DNA of 64,000 nucleotides from Brachypodium distachyon (lineage: Eukaryota; Streptophyta; Magnoliopsida; Poales; Poaceae). A program made the translations under genes and the position numbers. This document shows, piece by piece, positions 10,749 through 22,504 of the stretch (positions are counted from its first letter, which is position 1; every line of letters begins with the position of its first letter). The stretch is from positions 23,395,501 to 23,459,500 of the forward strand of contig NC_016131.3 of NCBI RefSeq assembly GCF_000005505.3. Direction: 5' to 3'. Under the pieces are notes generated by a model that did not search any database, was not told the DNA's origin, and saw nothing but the letters and a program-made list of their open reading frames with translations.

Positions 10749-12893
10749 ATGGGAAATCTTGCAACAAAATGGCGAAAGGTTTTAAAGGAGGCATTAACCT
10801 TACGGCCTGCAGGCCGATTTCTTCAACGCCATCCTTCAGTTCTCTGCTTATTGTTTTTTCTTGTAATATTGTACAAGTACTTCTTCAGCTGGTTTACCCT
10901 CCTTTTGGCCGCATCACCTATCTTCCTATTCACTGGCTTCTTCCTTGGAATCATTCTAGCTTATGGTGAACCAAACAATCCAGAAAATGATCATGTCTAC
11001 AAAAAGATACAAAAAGTTAAAAGTCGGAATATCCATGATAATGGTAAATCAGCTGGGGGTGTATCTCTTCAAAGAATTCTATCTAGTGAGGAGGCCAAAC
11101 ACAACAACAGAGAGCAGAAAATCCAGAAGGGAGTTCAAGGTGGATGCTCTTCTTCTGAATCAGGATCAGCTGCATCAGATGGCTCAGAAACCGATACCCA
11201 TCCAATGCTCCACACATTTCATCAGCTTAGGTCAGGCACCAGTTCATCAGTGTCATCTCAAGATGGCGATTCCAATGAACGTAGCACTGACGATGAAACT
11301 GAGAAGGAAGAGGTCAATGCTGACAATGAACATGACGAGGAAGGTGTTAAAGTTGTGGCATGGAGCGCTGATGATCAGAAGAACATACTAAAAATTGGAT
11401 GTTTGGAGATAGAGAGAAACCAAAGGTTGGAGATGTTGATTGCTAGGCATAGGGTTAGGAAAGACGTAGATAGGAACTTGATAGATTTTGGTAGTGGTGA
11501 TTCCATCCCAACAGTGGAGGAGTTATCAAAGTTCAATGTTCAAATTCCAACTGTTTTTGCACCTAGGAGAAATCCTTTTGACCTTCCCTACAATGAAGAA
11601 AACTTCCCGGATTCTGCTCCATCCGCACCGTTGAAAATGAGAAGCACGTTTGATCAGACATGTGAGCAAGAAGATGAGGGTAGCTCCACTACAGGAGATA
11701 ACTCAAGTAATGTCGAGCCTATTCTTGTTCCATCTCAACCACATATAAGCATGGCACTTAGGAGGCATGAGAGCTTCACAGAAGGAGCACCATTCCTCAG
11801 TGACTTCTGGCAAGATTTACAGCCATCTCGGTTTAGACCACATTTTGTTATGGAAAAGAGGGCAAGTGACGGACATGCGGTTCCCAATCTTGAAGGAGAA
11901 AATAGTGAAAATAGCTCTGTTCATGACTCGGAAAGTACTTCTTCAGTTACTGATCAAGGAGTCCAGAAAGAGCTATTGGAGGATAGCCGAAACCAAGGAC
12001 ATGTGTCTTCATTCAGTCAAACAGATGAAGAACCTCCTTTGGACCAAAATATGAGAGAGATTCCTTGTCCTCTTGACATCGAGCCACCGGTACTAATTAG
12101 CGATTCATCAGATGATGACATGTCACTACCTGGTGGACATATAAATGATTGGGAGGAAGCTCAAGACACCGAGAATTTGAATTCATCACATAGTATACCG
12201 TTGGAAGATCTTAGCGTTATGGAATACCCACAAGAAATGGAGATGACAAGCAACGATTTCCATCAAATGTCCCCGCATTCAGATGATCCTGAGTTACTGT
12301 CATCATCAACAGAAAGCACTAACCCTTTTGAAGTTCAAAAAAATGAAGAACCAGGTAATCTCAGAAATATCACTTATTTCTATGAATTTATGTCATGGAT
12401 CTCAAGTACTATTGAGCAATAATTTCCTTCTTTCTAGGCAAGGAACTAGAGATCATTGATGACACCCAGATTGCTGATCCAGTGTATGATACAAGTCCAT
12501 CGGGAAGTGATAAGCATTCGACAACGGATTCAACGGTTAATGCATTTTTCCTGCAAGGAGGTAACTAGTAACTGAAATAACTTCATTTAACTCTGCAGAT
12601 AACATTTCCTTCATTTTCAAATAGCATAGTATTATGAAGCAGGTAATGGTTGTACTTTTGATGCTGAAGCAAGCATGGAAGAAGGGTGTTCACCATCAAG
12701 GACTAAGGTTGCTTCCAGTGAGACAACTATGTCAAGTTTGCATTTAGTGGAGGAAAGCAAACTTAGACAAAGCAAAACATCAGAGATAAGTGGGCATGTG
12801 ATTGTTTGCCACGATGGAATACACACAGATTCTTTCAGTCATGTAGACTCGACAATATTGGATATTAGTTCTCATCCAATAACCAGCAACTAG
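10749..12893 (+). CDS. Two-transmembrane acidic protein (At5g17910/At2g29620-like)
   Basis: Coding exons 10749-12354, 12438-12560 and 12643-12893 join with GT-AG introns, each splitting a codon after its first base, and give 659 aa. Residues 31-73 form two adjacent hydrophobic segments after a basic N-terminus (ATKWRKVLKEAL). A long acidic, serine-rich and probably disordered tail follows. Conserved landmarks are a basic motif near residues 225-240 (RHRVRKDVDR), RRNPFDLPY at about 273-281 and RHESF at about 337. These match a plant family often labelled 'cardiomyopathy-associated' by weak similarity; its function is unknown. The hairpin membrane anchor suggests an endomembrane protein with a cytosolic tail. 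Reading through the first intron would stop at 12422, so splicing decides the C-terminus. Confidence 0.85.
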
Positions 12894-12941
12894 CCTAGCT
12901 AGCGTTAAATCTTAAGACTAGGACAAATTCTTATGTGATTT

Positions 12942-13109
12942 TAGTTATGAATCTATCCATGTATAGCTTAGCAAGAATGTTGTTCATGAGATGTCTTGAA
13001 GTTGCAAATATCCGACATGGCATACTTGTAAATATGCTTAGTTATGAATCTATCCATGTATAGCTTAGCAAGAATGTTGTTCATGAGATGTCTCGAAGTT
13101 GCAAATATC
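12942..13109. repeat. Direct duplication, 71-bp unit, 97-bp period
   Basis: The stretch from 12942 to 13012 recurs at 13039-13109 with one mismatch (T to C), separated by 26 bp. It lies just past the stop codon of the two-TM gene, probably in its 3'UTR. The near identity indicates a recent local duplication. Confidence 0.85.
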
Positions 13110-13458
13110 ACATTTTACGCCGTACTTGTAAATTTATGACAATGTTTATCCCATTTTAAATATGCTTTTACCCCTTTGCAAACTTGTTACAATCTTTATC
13201 ACTATTTGACTAATTTGCTCAGCTCAGACATGATGGGCCAACCTATTAGACTGATGTGGCAAGTGACTGGATGTCAAACTGGAAGAGTATTTTCGCAGGG
13301 GTTTTCTCTTGACTAGGGATGGCAATGGGCCCCTGGAAATCCGTGGGGAATTCATATATTAGGAGATGGGTATGGGGTATTATAATCCCGCCGGCTAATA
13401 TGAGGAGCTATAACCCGTTATACTCTTGTATGCTTAAAAATTGGCATGATTTCATATA

Positions 13459-13572
13459 CTCCCTCCGTCCCATATTAAGTGCTGAAATATTACATGTATC
13501 TAGACGTATTTTAGTATATAGATACGTTCATATTTAGACAAATCTGAGTCACTTAATATGGGACGGAGGGAG
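13459..13572. mobile_element. Stowaway MITE
   Basis: A 114-bp element with near-perfect terminal inverted repeats (CTCCCTCCGTCCCATATTAA and its complement) and flanking TA duplications. The high symmetry suggests it is comparatively young. Confidence 0.9.
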
Positions 13573-13980
13573 TATAAGATAGCATATGTGTCTAGCAGCG
13601 TGATATGTACTAATAATACATTTATCGTAGAAACTACTTTATTATCTTTTATCACAATATGTTATACAAAGAAAATATTTGTTATGTGTAAAAAAAAAGT
13701 AACATTACAAGATTCTGACAATATCATGTGTGTTCAGATTTTTAACGCTCCGAACCCGACAGAGGTGAGGATGAAGAAAGTATTTCCAATTACGGTTTTG
13801 CTATTGAAAAATCGCCTATTTTTTAGTTAGAGATCAATCGACACGCTTGACCATTGGATCTACCGCAGTATATGTGACAGGAAAGAGGGAGGATGGCATC
13901 TATATCTTAATCCAACGGATCTGATGCGTCGACTGATATTTAAGATTTTTTTCTTAAAAATCAGGCGCCTGAGATATAGC

Positions 13981-14154
13981 CATGGGCGGACCCACGTCAT
14001 GGCCCATGGGGGCATCTGCCCCCACTTGAGTTTTTTGGCCCAGCAGCATATGGCCCATTTACAAGTAAAATGGCCTACTCAGCCCATGTATATGCCCCCA
14101 CTCAGCCCATTTATCCATTTTTGCCCCCTAACTTTGTTTTCTGGGTCCGCCCCT
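13981..14154. mobile_element. hAT-type MITE with 8-bp duplication
   Basis: A 174-bp sequence with inverted ends GGGCGGACCCA / TGGGTCCGCCC. It is flanked by perfect copies of GATATAGC at 13973-13980 and 14155-14162. The 8-bp duplication and G-rich ends fit a non-autonomous hAT element. No coding capacity. Confidence 0.8.
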
Positions 14155-14162
14155 GATATAGC

Positions 14163-15166
14163 TACGCCCTTCCAGTTAAGTAGGGATGGACTAGAACACC
14201 CGGGGGAGCGACATCCCTGCTCTTGACTAAACCCGCACATCGGTTTGAAATTTGACGAAGGAGGTCAACATACCTCAAGTGGCACTCCGAAAGTTGGCCG
14301 ACACACAGGTAGGGTCGCCTGACCTTTCAAGTAGCTTTAGCTCGATTGTGAGCATATCTTGATGTTCTGTCATAATGGATCACATAATGAACATTATAAC
14401 CGTGTCAAGGAAAAAATGATGCTTTTGCTGCTCAAAATTTACTAATCCCTTATCAGACTCCAGAGACAAACTGGTTAAAAATACTCTAAAACCATCACCT
14501 GCCAGAATTTTGATCCACATAGCTGCAGTCTCCAAGCAGCAGCTGTGCACACTTCACATGGAGCCATGGGCATGCCCAACCCCTTTACTGCACAGAAGGA
14601 AATTATCATGTTACACATGAGTCACCTTGATGTCCCACCAGTATGGACAGGAAACTGCATGAAAGTATTACTGTGAAAAGATTTCAAGGAACTATACAAA
14701 ATATTTTAAGGAAATGGTCTCACTGAAATGCACAGCAGACTGGAGGTGGTTACACTTCATTATTGGGCCATTCAGCACCAGAAACTGGCAGCAGCCACAG
14801 AGGAGGTACTGTGCCAGTATCAGCTATACAAACAGGGGTTGCGGCTCCTGTTTAAAGTATGACATGGAAAATATTCCTCCCCTTGCCCCACACATATACA
14901 CTGAATAATAAGTGAATTATACAGCTGAAAAATAAATAATCAATAGAGAAAACAGAACACTAATAACCACCAGTATAAAAGATTGACTGGAGCATTGGAC
15001 TCACCTTCAACAATCATCGATGACACTAATATTTCCAATCCCCATTCTCTATCTTCAAGCAAGCATGACTCATCTCAGATAACCAATTACATTACCTCCA
15101 GCTTCAAATTCCACAACAAAGTCATCATCTCTTCGGGAGCTTATCAGAGTGAACTATTTCAACATC
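14163..15166. other. Spacer downstream of the PPR gene
   Basis: No coding region or transposon end recognised. Part of it is presumably the 3'UTR of the minus-strand PPR gene that ends at 15167. Confidence 0.4.
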
Positions 15167-17935
15167 TCATTCCTTGACTAACTGAGCAGCAAGATTATTG
15201 CTTCCAGTTTCTCTATAGGAAACCTGTGTTTTATGCAAATATTTACTAAACTCGTTGTTTCTGTATGCAAGAAGGCCGTTTATCCTTCTCATGCCTTCTG
15301 ACATTCCAGATATCCCATAACAAGTTGACAAATGGATGTAGGTTACTGGGTCCGGTTTGAACCCTGAAGCATGCATCTTAGTGAACAAACTGAAAGCTTT
15401 GTCCACCTCTCCACAGGACGCGTACACCTTGAAGGCAACATTGTATGCACAGGGATCAATTGTCAACTCAGGCTTTAAAAAATGCTCACAAATATTTAAT
15501 GCAGCAGCATGCATGCCAGCCGTGGAAAACAAGAATGCAATTATAGCTTGCTTGGCAGAATTCCTGCCATCACTATATGCTGATTCTAACTGCAAAACTT
15601 CCTCTGATAAAATATTGATATTTTTCACTGCAGAAAATATCATTCTAAAAGTTGAGGCATTTGGGAAGGTTTTATCTTCCAACATTTTCTGCACCAATTC
15701 TGCACATTCTCTTAAGTTTCCCTTGGCCATATAACATGCCATAACAGCATTATATGAATCATGGTCAGATATTAAACTTGAATTTTGTAATTCATGAGCT
15801 ATCTTAATGGACTCATTAAGCATGCACATGTTACTGTAGAGGAACATCATGGTTATGTATGAAACATGATCGGCCTGATTATTTCTCCTCAAATTGTCAA
15901 AGATTGCCTTAGCTTCAATGACCAACCCAAGTTTTGCATAAAGGTTTAGCATGGAATTCGAGGCAATTGTATCAGGGCCACCATCCATGTTCCCCATCCT
16001 TGCATACAAACCCTGTGCTTCCTTCCAGCAGTTAACCTTGCTGTAGGCCTTGATAAGTGAAGTTAACACAATATGGTTTGGAGTGATTCCAGATTCTTCC
16101 ATCAAGTTGCTATAGTGAAGTGCCTTTTCTACTTGTCCTGTCTCTGCAAACATATCAATCAGCAATCCGTAAACAACAACATTTGGCTCCACATCTGAGG
16201 CCTTCATTTCATTGTACAGATCTATGGCTTCAGATGCCAAGAAACTGTGGGAGTAAGTTCTAATAATAGCAGAGTATGTCTCACACGATGGTTTCAATCC
16301 TGTCTCTTTCATTTTACGTAACAGCTTGTTAGCTCTCTGTGGAAATCCACCAGCAGAAAACATTTGTATTAACGAATTGTAAGTACACTCATCTGGTGAA
16401 ATACCAGACTCCTTCATGTTCTCAAGTAGAGAAGTGACTCTGTCATATCGTTTGGCTAAACCATAAGCCTTGACCATCACATTATATTCCACAATGTCCC
16501 TCTTGCCCCCAACTCCCCTAGCATAGTGGAAAACATGCTCGGCTTCTTCCCATAGACACCTCTCTGCAAAAGCATCAATGATAGCAGCAACAATCTTGGA
16601 TGAAACCTCCAGAGCTCTGAAATGCCTTTCAAAGAACACATGTGCCTTATCAAGAAATCCTTGATCAATATACATCTTCATGACAACTGGCAAGAACTGT
16701 CCAAGAACACAAGTTCCAGACTGCATAATCTCTTCGATCACATCTTCTGCTTCTCGCACCATTTTCCTCTCGCATAGCACTTGCAACACAACCCTATAGC
16801 TCACGACATCAGCACACAACCCTGTCCTCCCAATTTGATGGTAGTACTTCAAAACTCCCTCCACATCTCCCATTGAAGCAAACACCGTCATCATCACATT
16901 GTACGTCTTAATGTCCGGAGTGACACCCCTGATGACCATGTTAGCAAGCAGCGCCTCTGCCACCTCCATGCGGCCATGCAACCCAAATACATTGATCATC
17001 GTATTGAAAGTATATATGTCTGGCACAACCTGATAAACCAGCATATCAACAAACATTTCCATCGCGTCCTTGAGCCTCCCAGCCTTCCCATAAAGGGCGA
17101 TCAACGTGTTATAGGTAACAACAAGCTTTGGCTTCCTAGGAACTTCCTCAACGCCAGAGGGGCCAGCAGAATCAAGTTTGTCATGACACAGGTCAGCCAA
17201 CAAGAATTGCATCTGTCCATGGCAAGAAACCGTTGTGTAGTCAAGATGAAGAAATTCAACATCAAACCTGCCGTCGCACCAATTATTGAAGAGGGCGAGG
17301 GCGTCTGAGTAGCGGCCGTCGTCCTTGAGGATGCGGACAAAGGTGTTCATGGACACCTCGTCAGGGGCGACACCTTGTGCGCGCATGTGCAGGAGAAGCA
17401 GAAGGGATTCCTGTGCCAAGCCGGCCTTGGCGAGCGCATCGGCGAGGGCGGTGTATGCCGGATTGGTGGGTGTGAGAGCGTCGTCTCGGACCATCCTGAG
17501 CCAGGTGCGGCGGAGCTCGGACCACCTGCGGGCGCGGGCGAGGTGGCGGAGGAGTACGCTGTAGTGTACGGGGTTGGGGGCGTAGCCCGGGAGCGCGCGC
17601 ACGCGGTCGAACAGGTCGCGGGCGCGGCGCCAGTGGCGCTGCCGCGAAAGGAGCGCTGTCTGCTCGCGAACGGACATGGACGCGAGGGTCTGATGGGAGG
17701 GGTAGAGGGCGGCGCTGGTGGGGTTCCTGGAAGCGGTGGAGGAGGTGGTAGCGGGGACGGGGGCAAGGTTGTTGCACGACAGGGGAGACGGCGGGGCCAG
17801 ACGGGGAAGGTGGAGACGGCACGCGGCTGCGGAGTGAGGAGGGAGGAGCTTGGCGTGTGATCCGGTAGTCGGAAGCTTCCCGGCTCCGGTGACGGCGGAG
17901 CCGGCGGCCGGAGGGCAGGCAGGGGTGAGAGTCAT
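15167..17935 (-). CDS. Pentatricopeptide repeat protein (At1g73710-like, organellar)
   Basis: A single exon encodes 922 aa from the ATG at 17933-17935. The open frame continues upstream for 62 more codons into sequence that includes the hAT element, so the inner Met is preferred. Residues 1-90 are rich in Ala, Pro, Ser and Thr with few acids, like a plastid transit peptide. From about residue 115 to near 890 the protein is a run of roughly 35-residue PPR units such as VTYNTLIALYGKAGRLKDAM. These modules read RNA bases in chloroplasts or mitochondria. No DYW or E domain and no SMR domain are seen, so it is a P-class protein, probably for RNA stability, splicing or translation. Domain order resembles Arabidopsis At1g73710. 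A hAT element begins 147 bp upstream of the start. Confidence 0.92.
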   Translation of the reverse strand: MTLTPACPPAAGSAVTGAGKLPTTGSHAKLLPPHSAAACRLHLPRLAPPSPLSCNNLAPVPATTSSTASRNPTSAALYPSHQTLASMSVREQTALLSRQRHWRRARDLFDRVRALPGYAPNPVHYSVLLRHLARARRWSELRRTWLRMVRDDALTPTNPAYTALADALAKAGLAQESLLLLLHMRAQGVAPDEVSMNTFVRILKDDGRYSDALALFNNWCDGRFDVEFLHLDYTTVSCHGQMQFLLADLCHDKLDSAGPSGVEEVPRKPKLVVTYNTLIALYGKAGRLKDAMEMFVDMLVYQVVPDIYTFNTMINVFGLHGRMEVAEALLANMVIRGVTPDIKTYNVMMTVFASMGDVEGVLKYYHQIGRTGLCADVVSYRVVLQVLCERKMVREAEDVIEEIMQSGTCVLGQFLPVVMKMYIDQGFLDKAHVFFERHFRALEVSSKIVAAIIDAFAERCLWEEAEHVFHYARGVGGKRDIVEYNVMVKAYGLAKRYDRVTSLLENMKESGISPDECTYNSLIQMFSAGGFPQRANKLLRKMKETGLKPSCETYSAIIRTYSHSFLASEAIDLYNEMKASDVEPNVVVYGLLIDMFAETGQVEKALHYSNLMEESGITPNHIVLTSLIKAYSKVNCWKEAQGLYARMGNMDGGPDTIASNSMLNLYAKLGLVIEAKAIFDNLRRNNQADHVSYITMMFLYSNMCMLNESIKIAHELQNSSLISDHDSYNAVMACYMAKGNLRECAELVQKMLEDKTFPNASTFRMIFSAVKNINILSEEVLQLESAYSDGRNSAKQAIIAFLFSTAGMHAAALNICEHFLKPELTIDPCAYNVAFKVYASCGEVDKAFSLFTKMHASGFKPDPVTYIHLSTCYGISGMSEGMRRINGLLAYRNNEFSKYLHKTQVSYRETGSNNLAAQLVKE

Positions 17936-18824
17936 GCTGGCCCCGAGCAAGCGAAAGCAGAAGGGAAGGAAGGAGACGAGTGACGAGGGGTTTAACGCCT
18001 GCGGAGCCCCCTGCTGACGGATTTGTTTCCCTAAAATCAACCGATGTGCATTGTGCAATACCCGAAAATGCCTCCCATGGTTCAGGGTGGGCCAAAAAAC
18101 CGAGAAACCGGGACCGATCACCGAAAAACCGAGAACCGAAGCCGATTAGACCGAAACCAAAGAACCATATTAAACTTCGGCCAGACACCTGAAAAAACCG
18201 AAGTATTCACGAATGGCCGCCCCTAGCCCAACCGTTACCCATGATTCCTAATTAATCTCCTCGTCTAAACCATCAGGCCGACTCCTCGTCTCCTCGAGAC
18301 CTCGAGTTTCGAGTCGAGACACTTTGTCTCCTCCTTAGTCCTGATAAGTTATAGCCTTCCAGGCTTCCACGACTCCGTCGTTTTATCTCCCAAACCCTCG
18401 CCACGCTCGGCGGCCATAGCCCATCACATCGCACCGGCCGACGGCGAGCGTCCGACAGCCGTTCTCCTCTTCTGGCCGCTGACGCCTTCATCCTGACCTG
18501 GTCTGCCTTGCGCACTGAGAAGCCAACGACGGCGGCGCGATAACAACGAGCAAGAGCAAGTTAGCAACCAGGTGACTGTACCGAACTTGCCAGTGTATTC
18601 AATCTCTCTAAATCTTTACTGAGTCTTTCTTTTTGCGAAGTAAATCTCTACTGAGTCTACTCTATGAACTATGAATCTCTGTACTGCTATCGGATTCTTC
18701 AAGTCTTTTTGCTTATTTTTATTTTCTTCTTGGCTCTTCCTTGTGTTAGATGTCCGAACTAGAAGAGAACACGGGATCGATGAACCTCATGCAGAGTGAC
18801 AAGGGGGATGGAGAGAAGGATGAT

Positions 18825-18923
18825 GATGCTGCTGCTACAGAGGGGAAGGACAAGGACGATGCTGCTGCTACAAATGGGAAGGACAAGGACGCTGCTGCTG
18901 CTAATGAGGGGAAGGACAAGGAC
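18825..18923 (+). repeat. In-frame 33-bp minisatellite in the transposase N-terminus
   Basis: Three tandem units encode variants of DAAATEGKDKD. The unit is a multiple of three, so length changes would keep the frame. It lies just ahead of the BED finger in a charged linker. Confidence 0.75.
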
Positions 18924-19350
18924 GGTGACAAAAAGGATGAGAAGAAGGATGCAAGGAAGGACATAGCTGCAAGATCAGATGTGTGGCAATACTTTGAGAA
19001 GATTAAGGTCGATGGTATCTTGCGGAGAGGGAAGTGCAACTACTGCAGCACTGAGATCCTAGCGCATCCTGTTCACAATGGTACGTCTGCCTTACACAGG
19101 CACTTTAATTCATGCAAGAAAAATCCCAATAAGAATAGTAAGGACAACAAACAAGGAACTCTGCAATTAACTAAGGGTGATAATCCTAATACTTGGAAGT
19201 TTGATCCCGAAGCACTTAGGAATGCATTTGTTGAAATGATAATAGAGGATGAGTTGCCATTTGCATTCGGTGAGAAATCGGGTTTTAAGAAATTCATGTC
19301 TAAAGCTTGCCCACGCTTTAATATCCCATCTAGGAGAACAGTTACTAGAG

Positions 19351-22300
19351 TGTAACATTCCAAAATTTCAAACTTTTACATGTACATTGCATCCATGAGC
19401 ATCATGCCACAATTGCATATTTGAATTCAAATTTTGAATCTCAAAAGGCTTTAAAAGATTTGGTTTACACCGTTTTGAGCTTTGGATTTTCAAACCAATA
19501 GGGATTATGCATAAAAGGGGTTTAGTGCATGTATAAGCTATCCCATAATTTTTGGATAATTATTTGGAGTTGAAAAAGTATTTTATTTAAATAGTTATAT
19601 AGCCCTAAAGGCATTTATAGGTCAAATGTATTTTTATGTATTTTATTTTGAGGGGAAATTACTCCCAAAAGTTGAATCATGGTAAAACATGATTTTACAA
19701 ATTTTCTGGAATTTATTTGGACCAATTTGGAGTTCAAAATCAAAAGTTATGGAAGAAATGAGAAAAAGGGAAAAAGAAAAAAAAAAGCGGAAACCGGACC
19801 CGACCGGCCATTTTGGGCCGAACCGGCCCCGTCCCGCACGAACCGACCGAGCCGGACCGGCCCGACCAGCCGCATGCGCGCCCGAGCCACTGACGCGCGG
19901 GGCCCACGCGTCAGCATCTCCTTCCCCAATTCCGGCCGAAGATCCCGCGCCTGCCATGCTCGCCAGCCGCGCATTCACCGCCGAGAACTCCTCGCCCTGT
20001 CCTTTAAACGGGAGCCCGAGCGCGTCCCTTAAAAGCCCTCGCTCCCCTCTTCTCTTTTCCCCTTCTCCCCGCTCCCGATTTCGCCTCCAGGCCACGGAAT
20101 TGCTCGCCGGAGCTCCTTCGCGTCGCCGCCGATCTCGCGCCGTCACCGCCGCTCCGGTGAAGGATCCGCGCCGCCGCCCGCCGCCCGTCCGTCGCCGACC
20201 GCGGAGCCGTCTCCGCCTCGCGCCCCCGAGCCGCCCGCCACCCCGAGCTGCTCCCCGCCGCCCCGCGCGCCCCGCGTCGCGCCGCCACCCGCGACCCGCC
20301 TCCGCCCCGCACGGCACGCGTCGCGCCCGACGCCCGCTGCCCCGAGCACCCGCCCCCGCCGTCCGCCCGCCTCCGCGAGCCCGAGCCCGAGCCGCCGCCA
20401 ACCGCCGCCGCCACCGGTCATCTTCCCCAAGACCGGCAGCTCCCTGGTAAAAAAAAAAAACAAAACCCTAACCCTAGCCCCCGACCAACCACAACGCGCC
20501 ACGTGGCAGAGCTTTTTCCTTTTTCTTTTTCGGCCGAAATACAAATAGCACTTTTGCAGAAAAGCCCCCGTCTTTTCAAATGATCATAACTTTCAAACCG
20601 TTTGACCAAAAAAATTGAACCACACCTTTCTGGAATCCTTACGAAATGTAGAACCTTTTGGCACTGTTCAATTTCAAATTTGAATATTTGAATCACATTC
20701 AAATTGCAGAATAGAGTTTTATGCCATTTAATTCATAACTAATTATTTAGAAGTCCTTTTTAATTGAAACCAGTGCCCAAATTATTTTTTATTGTCCTCT
20801 GTCCAATGAGACAGATAAATAAATATTTTGAATTAATTTATTTGGTTGATGCCAATAAAATCTCATTTTAGGATTTAAATCCTAACCCTTGCTTTTGCTT
20901 AAAAACCCTAATTGCATGTGCTTAATTCTCAAGGCCTTGGATCAGTAGATCACCCAAATAAAATAAACCAAACTCATGTCACATGTTTTGCATTGCATCA
21001 TGGCATACATATTCTTTTGCTTGTATGGTGTGTTTATGTATGTGTATGTTTGCCTGATTGTATAATTTTCTCGGAGAGCGAACTGTGTGACTGTGAAGAG
21101 TGTCTGAATACCAACTACTATCAAGGCAAGTTCACTTTGACCATCATTCCATTATTTTATTATGCACTGGATTTTTATTAGTTGCATTGTTAGGATTTAT
21201 TACTGTATCTATACTAGCTATGATCTGTCCTAGTAGTATAGGATACCTTTTGTCATGACCTTAGCACCAATTGCCATCGTAGTAGTAAAATGCTATGCTA
21301 TGAGAATATACGAGGGTGGTGTTATTACAATGTGATACTATTGAATTATCTTATGATTTTCCTGGTGTATGTCAAAACAAGTAATTCAATGAACCGTCCT
21401 GGGTGGGCTGCTTTGAGTATTCGGATGTCGTGACGTTAGGTCCATTTCTATGGGGCCTGCTGAGTCGTCTCTCCGTGTGATTCGGGAGTGTCCATGGTCG
21501 TCTCCCCGTGCGATTCGGAGAACGCCTGCGTCACAATGTGCGATGCCACCCGGGGTAACTAGAGACTGTACTAGTTTCCTGTTTAGTAGCTTCCAGTACA
21601 ACCACATGGTAATATGGGCTCTACCAGGATGGATGTAAGACATATGATCCTGGATCCGAGGGATTGTGCAGATGTAGCCGTTTAGGTGGGAACGTAGGTC
21701 CCTCAGGTGGTCCGGGTGATTATGGTCTGAAAATTCCTGTAATCGATGCCGTTGCTACTCTACCCTGAGGACAGCAAGGGATTAACCCGTCGATTTCTGT
21801 GGGGAAAGTGTACAACCTCTCGAGAGTGTCAAACTAAGTACTTAGTCGTGTCCCCGGTTACGGACAATTATGAGCAAGTAGATATTGGGGCTGTAAGGAA
21901 GGTCTCACTCATTCCAATTTCCTAATAAAATGAATGGTTTGAACTGGGTAGGAGCATTGATGTTTCTACTCAATGTGCCTAGGTTAATAGGAGCATGGGT
22001 GTTTCTACCCCATGTCCAATAGTGATAAAACTATTTAATGAAATGATAGAATGTTACATTGATGCTTTTATGCAATTAGCCAAACCCCACCTAGCCAAAT
22101 ACTGCATATAATTGACAGGATCTGTTATAACCCTTTTGTGAACTTGCCAATACATAAAATGTATTGACCCCCTAGTGGTTGCAACGTTTAAATGTTACAG
22201 GTGAACCAGGTGAAGAGTGAGGTACGAATTGTTAGGGTTGCGAGTTTACATTCCAACATGTTTCGACTGTGGAGTTGTTATGGTGCTCCTACATCTTCTG

Positions 22301-22504
22301 CTTTCCGCTGCAAGATTTTATCTTCTTCCGAGTTAACCCACGAGGTTATGCAATATGTAAGGTTCTGGATCAATGCGATGTAATATACTTTTGACCTTTG
22401 TATCTTGATATTACATCTTGAAACTGTGTGTGCTAGCGAGTCGATCCAGGGACTAGCACTGTAAGCACAGAGATCGAACCCTAGTAAGGGGGAGGATCGC
22501 TTCA
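19351..22504. mobile_element. Solo LTR (about 3.15 kb) of a Ty3-type retrotransposon
   Basis: The sequence starts TGTAACATTCC and ends GGATCGCTTCA. It is bounded by perfect 5-bp duplications, TAGAG, at 19346-19350 and 22505-22509. No gag or pol is present between the duplications, so it is a solo LTR left by recombination between two LTRs. A GC-rich block at 19790-20440 is flanked by AT-rich DNA. Its open frames are low-complexity shadows. TG...CA ends, large size and duplication length fit long-LTR grass Ty3 elements such as RIRE8-like families; that name is only a suggestion. Confidence 0.88.

Noticed and set aside
13314..13458. hAT-like left end (TAGGGATGGCAATGGG)
   Set aside because: The motif resembles hAT termini, but no matching right end or 8-bp duplication was found downstream, so no element was called.
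19643..20544. Several long overlapping open frames on both strands
   Set aside because: All lie in the GC-rich block of the solo LTR. They are rich in Arg, Pro, Gly and Ala in every frame and have no domain, so they are composition shadows.
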